A stretch of DNA of 64,000 bases, taken from NCBI GenBank assembly GCA_023525715.1, contig CM042016.1:67022882-67086881 (forward strand). The letters are read 5' to 3'. The notes beneath the pieces were generated by a model, which searched no databases, was not told the origin of the DNA, and was given only the letters and a program-made list of their open reading frames with translations. Made by a program: the position numbers and the translations under genes. Source of the DNA: Cichorium intybus (Eukaryota > Streptophyta > Magnoliopsida > Asterales > Asteraceae). This document shows, piece by piece, positions 35,894 to 45,234 of this stretch (its first letter is position 1; each line of letters opens with the position of its first letter).

Positions 35894-38800
35894 TGGATAA
35901 CTATTTTGATGATGTTAATATATGTACAAACGAAGAAGAATTTAGTACTTTCGTTACGATATCTGAAGATGAGGATACAGATCACGAGGATTCAAGTAAA
36001 TATGGTCAGAATTACAATGTTTCAGGTAAATGCTATTAAAGTTTTTATAATCATATGTGATTATTTATCTGAATTTTTTGTAGTTGTTTTATTGTTAATC
36101 ATATGTGATTATATATGTGAAGGTTTGTAGTAGTTTTATTGTGAATCAAATCAAATCATATGTGATTATATATGTCGTTTATTGTGAATCAAATTCAATA
36201 ATTAAGTAGAGATAATTGTTGTAATTTTCATTAATCATATGTTATTTACGAATTTAATTTGTAACTTATATGTGTTTTATTATGAATCAAATTCAATCAT
36301 CAAGTAGAGATCATTGTTGTAATATTTGAGTAATCATATGTGCTTTTTCTGTAATCATATGTTACTTTTTAGGGAAGACTTTGTATAATCAGATCTTATT
36401 TACTTATTTGTGTTGTAAGTCATATGTGTTTTATCGTGAATCAAATTTAATTATTAAGTAGAGATAATTCTTGTAATTTTGAGTAATCATACGTTTTTTA
36501 TGTAATCATATGTGATTTTTATGAATTGAATATTTTTATGTCATTTACATGTGATTAATCAGGTGAAGATTGTACTTCTTCTTATCAATCAAACTGTAGT
36601 ACTATGTTGTCAACAAGTGGTGCAGTGTACAGTAACGAGGTTCCACATAATGTCAAACCGGATGTTCTCGAAGAATTTAAACCGAATTCGTTAATGAGAT
36701 TCAAAAGTGTTGATGCTGCAATTGAGATGTATAGAAGTTATGCATGTTCGTTTGAATACACAAAGGAAATTTGGTAAGATTGTAAAGCATAGATTTTTAC
36801 TTTACAGTAGGAGTGGAAAACTAGGACAAAAATCAGTTGATACGAAACGTAACACAACATACAAGCATACAAATTGTAAAGCAAAGATTGTTGTCAAGCT
36901 TGTTAAGGGAACTAGTGATTACAAGTTTGATAAATTCAAGGAAATGCATAACCATGAGCTTGAAGATATACATCATTTAAGAAAAACAAGAGAATTGCCA
37001 TTTTCGGACATGGAGTATATTGTTCGGTCTTCGACAGCAAAAATTGGTGCAACAAAGGCATACAAATTGAAGGCAACCTTGATGGGCGGCTTTGAGCATG
37101 TAATGGGTAAAGTTGGTGGTTATAAAAATTTTAAGAGAAAGATCGGTTGCATTATAGGGTACAAAGATGCTTAAATGATTGTTAATAAAATGATGGAGCG
37201 GAAAGACAACTACCCGAATTGTTCTTTTTATTATAGATGCGATAACAACAAGGTGTTGAATGCAATGTTTTGGGCCAATGAAACAGAAAAGGCTTATTAC
37301 AGTAAATTTAGAGATGTGATGTCACTTGATGCTATATTTCGAACAAATAAGTAAGTTTTTACTCTTCTTAATCATTTGTGATTTTGTATAATATGTTTTT
37401 GATTATATGTGATTTTTTATTTTTGTATGAAAAAACAGGTATGGATTGGTTTTTGTTCCATTTACTGTGATTGATCATCATAAATCATCTGTTACTGTTG
37501 GAGCTGGTTTACTAAGCACAGAAACTGTTGATTCATATAAGTGGTTGCTTCAACAATTTATGAATGCTCATGGAAAGCAACCAGTAATGACGTTAACGGA
37601 TCAAGATGCAGCATTAAAGCAAGCAGTTGAATCTGCTTTTCCAAATTCAAAACACAGATTGTGTATGTGGCATATCATGAAGAAACTTCAATCAAATGTA
37701 TGTTATTATTTTTGTATAATCACATGTGATTGTAAACAAAACATTTTAATTTATGTTTTTTTATGCAATTACATGTGATTTTATAAGCAAGAGGTTTAAT
37801 CATATATGATTTAATGATTATATGATGTATAATCATATGTGATTATGTACGTGTTTTTACAAATTGCAGCTATCTGTGGAATTTCTTAAAAACACAGGCT
37901 TTAAGAAGCGTTTTAAGAAACTCGTATGGGACTTGAATATGGAGCCTAATGTTTTTGAGACGAAATGAGATTTGTTAATGAAAGAATTCAATCTTGAAGA
38001 AAAAACATGGTTCAAAGACATTTTTAGAATACGGGATTCGTGGATTCCTGCATATTTCAAGGACTTTCCAATGTATGGGTTGATGAAGACAACATCAAGG
38101 TCCGAGAGTATGAATTTTTTTTTTTAACTCGTATTCACAAGGCGAAAACTTCCTTGTAAATTTTATGATGAATTATGATAATGCTATTCAAAAACAACGA
38201 AATTCGCAACGTGAACTTGATCATAAAACAAAACAAGCACATTATGGAATGAAGTCACCATTCGGTATAGAACAACAAGCAGCAAAGATATATACGAGTG
38301 CATTATTTTTTGATATTCAAAAGGAATTGTATAAAGGAGTGTGGTTTTGTGAAGATAAGGAGTCGACAGAGGGAGTTGGTGTGGAATATTATACTGTAAT
38401 TCAGAAGAACAAGAGAAGGGAATTTAAAGCAACGTTTCAGGTAATTATTGATATTTTTCATATTTTATTTCTGAATTTTGAAAAGAAATTTTAGTCATAT
38501 GTGATTTAATGATTAGATATATACTAGTATAATCATAAGTCATTACGTTAGATAATTAGTCGTATTCATATGTGATTTCTGAAAAAGGAATGTTCAATCA
38601 TATGTGATTATTATTATATGTAACATGTTGAAATAAGAATGTTTAATCATATGTGATTCTTATTCTTGTAACAGGTTGAAATAAGAGCCGTTGAAAAGAA
38701 AATCAAATGCAGTTGTGGACTATTTACACAGTGCGGTATATTGTGCAGACATGCCTTTAAAATATTGATAAAAAAGATTTTAAGGAGATACATTCAGAAT

Positions 38801-39293
38801 ATATTCTAAGACGATGGACAAAGGATGTTATATATTCGAATCATAAGCTTATTAGAGATCGTTTTGATGAAAGGGATGCTGAAGTTACGAAACTTGTGAA
38901 TGAAGCATTCTTTACTTTTCAATCATGTTTGGATATCGTTAGGGATGATAAAGAGAAACTGGCAACTTTTGTTCAGAAAACTAAAGATATGTTGAATGAT
39001 GTCGAGAGTGATTTTACAAGTGAAGTATCAACAAGCAATGCAGATTTGGTTGAAAAGCTTCTTGGAGTTGCGGTTCCAGAAGAGATTATTGTTCAAGTTC
39101 CTGATGTTCAATTTAATAAAGGTTGTGGAAAGAAAATGCTGGTTGGTGAATATGAGAAGTCTATTTTGAAATCACAGAAGAAGACTAGAATTTGTTCTGG
39201 ATGTGGTAAAAGAGAGCCATACAATTTACGTACATGTCCGACAAGAATTGCAAATCAGAAAAAAGAAACAACACATTCAGTTCTTAACGATTA
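35894..39293 (+). pseudogene. FAR1/FRS-type Mutator transposase, pseudogene
   Basis: Exon 1 35894-36026 (MDNYFDDVNICTNEEEF, donor GTAAAT) and exon 2 from about 36562 with a FAR1 DNA-binding domain (KHRFLLYSRSGKLG, CKAKIVVKL, HNHEL). Exon 3 (37440-37697) holds the MULE transposase core (VDSYKWLLQQF, TLTDQDAALKQAV with an acidic catalytic residue, HRLCMWHIMKKL). Exon 4 runs from 37870. Exon 5, from about 38674, has a SWIM zinc finger (CSCGLF...CRHAFKIL) and a C-terminal CSGC knuckle region (38896-39293). Damage: frameshift near 36745, TAA at 37172 (likely CAA), TGA near 37966, a slip in the poly-T at 38115, and a frameshift near 38780. Non-functional as it stands. Introns are unusually rich in AATCATATGTGATT-like motifs. 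Confidence 0.85.
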
Positions 39294-39954
39294 AACATAT
39301 GTGATAGTTTTTTTAGATGCTAATCAGATATGTATTGTTGACAACTGATGATAATCATATGTGTTTTTGACATAATGATTTTACTGTATTTCATTATATA
39401 TGGTTACAATCACATATGATTATAATCATATATGATTAGAAGTTGTATTTTTTTTTCTAATTACTTTTTACGCAATCACATGTGATGTCTGGTTATATAT
39501 GTTTACAATCACATATGATTATAATCATATATGATTAGAAGTTGTATTTTTATCATTTTAAACAACACATTGTTATAAGTTATACATATTTTTAATAAAT
39601 CACATGTGTTTTTTGAAATATAAATATGATTTTAGTCTATACCGTTATATAAGCATACATGATTTCAAATAGCACATTTTTTTAATAAATCATACATGCT
39701 TCAAATAACACAACTGTTTATAAAATTTGCCACATGCAGAACATTCATCCTATTAGAAATTGTATTTGCGACATTCAGTAGATACATAAAACATCATAAA
39801 ATTGTTTGAGAGTTAAGAAATTGTTTGAACACCATTTCATCACAACATATCACAACACCAACCCAACCATACGATCTTTCAACCTTCATAACACCAAACC
39901 ATCCCATCCTTCAATAACGTCATCCCATCCTTCTTAACAACACCATCCCATCCT
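39294..39954. other. Spacer between transposase and Ulp1 gene
   Basis: Convergent intergenic stretch. Two copies of a paired motif (AATCACATATGATTATAATCATATATGATTAG) occur at about 39406 and 39507, i.e. a direct duplication of about 100 bp. CCATCCTTC repeats at 39900-39955 precede the Ulp1 stop. No gene. Confidence 0.6.
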
Positions 39955-42900
39955 TCAATTCAGATTCTTCAACATCTGATTAATAATTTGGCTGGCATCT
40001 TGCAGATCTTGGTTTCTCTTTGATTTAGGGACCTTGGAGTAGTCCCTAGCAAGATTCAAGATATTGGTTTTGATAATGTTTATATCGGACATTATTAATC
40101 TATGTGCATATTTCGATCTAACCCTGTCCAACATAACATCTTGCGAACCACCCTCTTTTGGAAAACCACAATTGTATTTGCCATTAGTTTGTCCTTTATA
40201 TGTCTCCATATGTCTCATGGCAAATATCCCGCAGTCTGTTTTATTGTTTCTTGTTTTCCAAGGCATGTCCAGTAATTTGATATTTAAATTTGTATTTGAC
40301 AATTGTTTTGCCTTTGGGTTGTTTACTTCATCCAAATATCTTCCAAAGAATTTTTTCTGCATTTAAAAAGAAAAGATAATTTAATCATATATGAATACAA
40401 GGTTTTTCATTTTTTTTTTATTAATAATTTTATGAGATAGTACTTACAAGGTTTTTCAAAACCGGCATGTATTTTCCTTCGATTGTAGCATCTGATATGT
40501 TTTTGTCAAGTATCAAAATTCCTGGGTTCTTTATGTTGAAAACAAACAGAAATATGTGGTCGCTTTGGCATACAGGGAAAAACACCTGTATTTAAGTAAC
40601 AATAATGTATAAGATTAGGTTTGATTTGTGATTATATATATGTAAAGTATCTAAAATGATTGTAACCAATCATATATGATTTAACATTATAATCAGATAT
40701 GATTGATCATCATATATGAATATATATCTGTGTAGTGTATATAAAACGTTTGTAAGCAATCATATGTGATTTAACACTACAATTACATATGATTGATCAT
40801 CAAATATGAATATATCATTATAGCGATACTTACAAGATCAATGTCTTTTAGCAGAATTTTCTCTTTGTCGTTGTGCAAGCAGTCATGAAAATATTTTTTG
40901 AACAGTTTATATTGTTCTTCTTCTGCTTCCAAAGCCATCTTTGCCAATGCTTTTTTGCTTTTTTTTCTGTTTTTTCTCTTTTTCAAATTCCTTCTCTTCA
41001 ATGTAGTTTGTCTAAGGGTTTATAATGTGTGTGTTAGTATAGAATATGAAAAATTACATATAATTAACAATGTATTATGAATAACTTACTGTCATTTGCA
41101 TATTAAGAAAAACTCTGTACGGGGAACTGTTGTGATCCCTTTCAAGCTCATGATGGTTTAAAATTTCAGTCCAGGAATCAATGATTTCATATATTATATA
41201 CTCTCCTGGGAACAAACTTTCCAACATATACTTGTGTATAGTTCTTCTACCTACTGTCGTTATCACTTCATCACTGTGAAAAGAAAAATCACATATGATT
41301 AAGAATGTATTTATGAATAACTTACCGTCATTTACATGTTTAAATTTAATAATTTTATATTATGAATCACATATGAATAACTTACAAGACGTCGCCTTTT
41401 AAGTTAAAAAGCCATTCACTTATCATATCTTCTTCTGCAGTGTTGGTGCTTTTCATATTTATCACCCTATCCTTAAAGGGTGATTTCATGCTTGGCCCAG
41501 GTTTTTTTGTCTTTTTTCTTCAAGTAAGACAGTTAATATTGGTTGAGGATTAAGAATTGCAGGCCCAACTTGTTTTTCTTTCAGATTTGTTTCCTGAATA
41601 ATATGTTCAGAAAAAAGAACTTTTGAGTATATAATAAATTTAAAAAAGATGACAATCACATGTGATTACATACACATATAATCAGATGTCATTAAAATAT
41701 GAATTATAATCAGATGTGATTGCATTACCAATTTTTCGGTTTGAACGTGTTTTGTTTGATTTTGATTGGATTCTTCTGGTGGATTTATTTGACTGATATG
41801 AAGTTCAAAACTTGGCATGAATGTGTTCTCTCTTTTTTGTTAAATTCATATATAGTCTTTTCAAAAAATTCAATAACATCTGGTTCATTTAAGAATTGAC
41901 TATCTATGATTGTGTTTTCAATATTATGAACATTATCTGTCTTTTTGAAAAAATCGTTCACCTTTGTTTCTTTTATTTGATCATTCACATCTTTTTCTTC
42001 ATTTGTTTTTTCACCAGACTTATTTTCTTCATTGATGTTTTCTACAAAACCAAATAAGAAAAGTTAGTTTATAATCATATATGATTAACATAGAAACATA
42101 TATGATTAAAATTTTGTTTAATACCTTTTGTATCATCAAGAATATGTTTGACATGATCATCTATGGTTTTGTTTATATCTGCATCTGTTGCTAAGTTTGA
42201 TACGTCGTCCCAAAGCTGCGTATCTCTACTGTAGCCAACAGGTTCTTCATTATTTTTTTCACTAAAAAAATATTAAGAGAAAATTAGTATAATCACAAAT
42301 GAATTCAATTTTTTAATTTTTTTAATCATGGATAAAGGATAGTTACACTGACTTGTTTCTTCCAAAAGTTCATTCAGTATGTTTTGGATTGGTATACTGA
42401 ACCAAAATTGACTTAATGGTTGTTCCGATTCGCCACTACTTTTCAAACTTATTATGATTTCTTCAACATTTTCATCAAAACTTCCACCAATCCCTTTCTT
42501 CTTTTCAACATCCCCATCATCCTTTTTAACATCACTAATATTCTCATCTCCTACAATCTCCTCAATCTCCTCATCGTTTTAAGCAGATTCATTACTCCCA
42601 TCATTCTCATCATCCACACCTTCATGACAACCACCTTTATTGTAATTTTCCTCATGACCACCATCATCATTATCACCAGATTCATCAATACGTTGCTTCT
42701 TTTGAACATTCCATTCATCCTTTTCAACATTCTATTCATTTTCATCTATACCACCATCATCACCATCATTATCATTTTCTATACCACCATCACGATCACC
42801 ATAATTATCATCATCATGACTTTCACTATCTTCATCTTCATCGTCATCATTGTCATCATCAGCTTCGTTAGCATCAATGTAGTCATCACCTTCATCATCA

Positions 42901-43380
42901 TTGTCATCATCTTCAGTATGTTCATTGTCTTCACCACCTTCAACATCGTCATCATTATCATCATTATCATCTTCATCAACACCTTTTTCTTTTTCCTCGT
43001 TAATCAACTCAATCATTGCTTTCCAAAATTCTAACTTCATGCTCTGTAGAAACTTGTCCAATGCAGTGTTGACCAAAGATTGTAATTTTTCATTCCTCTT
43101 CTCTATCTTCAACAAATATTCCTAAATGAAACAAATGAATATATAAATACAAATTATAATCACAAATGATTAAAGAGAAACATTGTAAATAGAAATATAC
43201 ATCCTTAGTCAAATATTTCTCAACAAAAGCTTTATTTAGATGTCCTGTGCCAAATTCACCAAGGACATCCTTCTCAAAATTTTCTCTAAATTTGACTTTT
43301 TCAGAAGTCCAGTTGTTGATCACAGGACGTGAACGCTCCACAGGCAGACAATCGCATTTCACACTGTCTACGTACAGTAA
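39955..43380 (-). pseudogene. Ulp1-like (C48) SUMO-protease family gene, degenerate
   Basis: Minus strand, several exons. 43380-43201 reads LLYVDSVKCDCLPVERSRPV. 43121-about 42348 has a helical start and then a very acidic Asp/Asn/Glu repeat. 42262-42126, 42042-41734 and 41600-41389 follow (the last with KSPFKDRVINM, MISEWLFNL). Then 41266-41085 (IHKYMLESLFPGEYIIYEII), 41001-40840 (Lys/Arg-rich), about 40585-40447 (SDHIFLFVFNIKNPGILILDK, catalytic His) and 40362-39955 (NKTDCGIFAMRHMETY, catalytic Cys). The C48 His and Cys are present; the usual Gln is not obvious. In-frame stops at 42732 and about 42580 and frameshifts near 41810 and 41520 disable the long form. Such genes accompany plant Mutator elements and would remove SUMO-like modifiers; the function here is inferred. 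Confidence 0.7.
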
Positions 43381-43734
43381 CTGCAAATATAATTAAGAGG
43401 ATATATCACATGTGAGTTAATACAAGAATGACATATGACTTAAATATATAGGAGAACAAATTACATACGAGTTAATAGGACAATCTCATATGAATTATCA
43501 ACAAATTACATATGATTATAAAATGTGAAGAATATAAAAAACAGTAACTTCACATGTAAAATATTGGTGATATTTGATTACTGTAAACAATCATATACGA
43601 CTTAACACGATAATCATATATGATTATTCATTATATATGAATAACATAGAATATAACATGTGAGTTAATATGAAAATCATATATGATTTTGTCATGTAAT
43701 CACAATTATAAATGTATAGAACATAATAATATTC

Positions 43735-44135
43735 ATTGTGTTTTTCATTGGTTATTTTTTCCAGTTTGTGAGTTGGTTGAATCTATTCATTGGTAGAAAA
43801 CGTACAAAAATATCTGAGCTATTACTCTCACTTTCACTACAACTAGATTATTCGAATTCATCATATTCAGTAAATATTGATCTTGAAGTTCATAATATCT
43901 GCTAGATATTTTGAAAATAGTAAACATGCTCTGCTATCATAACAGAAACATGATTTTTTTCAAACTAACTTAGCAAATATCATGAAATTCAAGATCACTT
44001 AATATGTTAAAGGCGAGTCATCTAGCTCCAGCGGAAGTGAGAGTGATAGCTTAGATAATGTTGTATGTTTTCTACCAATCAATAGATCCAACCAGCTCAG
44101 AAACTGAAAAGAATATCCAATAAAAAACACAAGGG
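43735..44135. repeat. Foldback unit 1
   Basis: Large palindrome. The left arm, about 43736-43930 (CATTGGTAGAAAACGTAC, GAGCTATTACTCTCACTT), is mirrored by 43945-44133 (AAGTGAGAGTGATAGCTTAG, GTATGTTTTCTACCAAT). The arms keep an exon-like reading, SSxSxSESxSxDxxVxFLP. The same unit recurs 600 bp further on. Confidence 0.8.
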
Positions 44136-44333
44136 AAATATGTTGGTGATTATTTTATAATCAAAAGTGAGTTAACAGGAAAACCATATATGAATCAGAC
44201 ATTGGAATCATATGTGATTATACATATGTAGAGTATACAAAATTATAGTAAATAACATGGGAGTTAGTATGACAACCATATATGAGTTGTCATGTAATGA
44301 CATGTGATTATCAATGCGAAGAACATAATAATA

Positions 44334-44718
44334 TTCCTTGTGCTTTTCATTGGTTATTCTTTCCAGTTTGTGAGCTGGTTAAATGTATTGATTGGTAGAA
44401 AACGTACAAAACTATCTGAGCTATTACTCTCACTTCCACTAGAACTATATTACTCGTTTTCATCATATTCAATAAGTATTGATATCGAATTTCATTATAT
44501 TTGCAAGATATTTCAAGATATTAATTAGTCTCTGCTATCATAACAGAAACATGATTTTCTTGAAACTCATATAGCAACTATCATGCAATTCAATATCACT
44601 TAATATGTTGAAGAAAAGTCGTATAGTTGTAGCGGAAGTGAGAGTGATAGCTCAGACAATTTTGTATGTTTTATAACAAACAACAAATTAAACCAACTCA
44701 GATACTGAATAGAATAAC
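44334..44718. repeat. Foldback unit 2, cut by retrotransposon insertion
   Basis: Second copy of the palindrome at 43735-44135 (left arm from 44334, right arm about 44530-44718). The right arm stops at GAATAAC where the Sirevirus-like LTR begins, while unit 1 continues CCAATAAAAAACACAAGG. The 74-codon frame at 44304-44528 lies in the left arm and is not clearly a gene. Confidence 0.75.
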
Positions 44719-45202
44719 TGTTGGGTGTTGAATTTAATCAAGGGATGGATTGACTAAGTGTTTAATAATATGAATTAAAAGGATAAGCAACACTCACAAT
44801 TGATTATAAGAATGAACATTAAAGAAGTTAATAGGAATTGGATAACATGTGCCGAATGCTTGTATTTCATGATTAGGGTTTTACAATTAGGATTGTGATC
44901 AACTCTCCTATGACACGGTATGGTATCACTGATATGTATACTTGATCAATGATACGCATAGTATAACTTTATTACAGAGAATATCCTATCAGAGTACCAA
45001 CCAATAGGATACTAGATTCATGCAACACATAATGTACTATTACGCGTGCCTACAAAAGGTGTTGCAGTTGGAAGTCTTCGGATCCTCCAGGACAATCCCT
45101 TTGGAGTCTTCAGACTTCAGGGTCTTCTATTATTGTTTTGTTTTGGGGTCATTTGACTAGGACTTCGGATGGTTGAGCACTTCAGCACAAATAGACTCAA
45201 CA
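44719..45202 (-). repeat. Sirevirus-like 3' LTR
   Basis: 484 bp with ends TGTTGGGTGTTG (44719) and GACTCAACA (45202), i.e. TGTTG...CAACA. The polypurine tract lies next to 45202. The candidate target duplication is ATAAC at 44714-44718; its partner lies outside the window. It is shorter than the LTRs of well-known Sireviruses. Confidence 0.8.
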
Positions 45203-45214
45203 ATCTCCCCCTTT
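45203..45214 (-). promoter_or_regulatory. Sirevirus-like polypurine tract
   Basis: ATCTCCCCCTTT on the plus strand, i.e. AAAGGGGGAGAT on the element strand, directly next to the LTR. Confidence 0.85.
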
Positions 45215-45234
45215 GTGTGAAGTGCATCCGAAGC

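Larger units (their letters stand above)
36030..44330. repeat. Dispersed AATCATATGTGATT-like palindromes
   Basis: Roughly sixty degenerate copies, about nine with an exact ATCATATGTGAT core (for example near 36047, 36097, 36153, 36503, 37830, 38596, 38645, 40757 and 44208). Perfect-palindrome variants ATCATATATGAT (39420, 40674, 42072, 43612) and ATCACATGTGAT (37720, 41654) also occur. They lie in introns and spacers, and I saw essentially none in the preserved exons. Spacing is irregular, so this is neither a tandem satellite nor a CRISPR array. Confidence 0.85.
35325..44718 (+). mobile_element. FAR1-type Mutator-like element with Ulp1 gene (partial)
   Basis: The left terminal sequence begins near 35328 (GAAGGTTCAAATGAGAAC ... 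GTGGAGAACATGAGAACAAA), resembling plant Mutator-like terminal repeats of the GTTCAAATGAGAACC type. It is followed by a plus-strand FAR1/MULE transposase pseudogene (35894-39293) and a minus-strand Ulp1-like protease pseudogene (43380-39955), tail to tail. The right terminal repeat is not in the window, because a Sirevirus-like element was inserted at 44719. Non-coding parts carry dozens of AATCATATGTGATT-like palindromes. Mutator elements carrying Ulp1 genes are known in plants (for example Kaonashi elements). Assignment of both genes to one element is inference. Confidence 0.65.

Noticed and set aside
42420..43034. Plus-strand hydrophobic Ile/Phe-rich 204-codon ORF resembling a membrane protein
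   Set aside because: It is the antisense of the acidic repeat in the Ulp1-like gene; GAT/GAA repeats read backwards give Ile/Phe/Ser codons.
36030..44330. CRISPR-like array of regularly recurring motifs
   Set aside because: The motif is short, degenerate and irregularly spaced, in a plant genome, without cas genes or uniform spacers.
43505..44718. Right terminal inverted repeat of the Mutator-like element
   Set aside because: I found no counterpart of the GTTCAAATGAGAAC left end here; the foldback arms are unrelated to it, so the true right end is probably beyond 64000.
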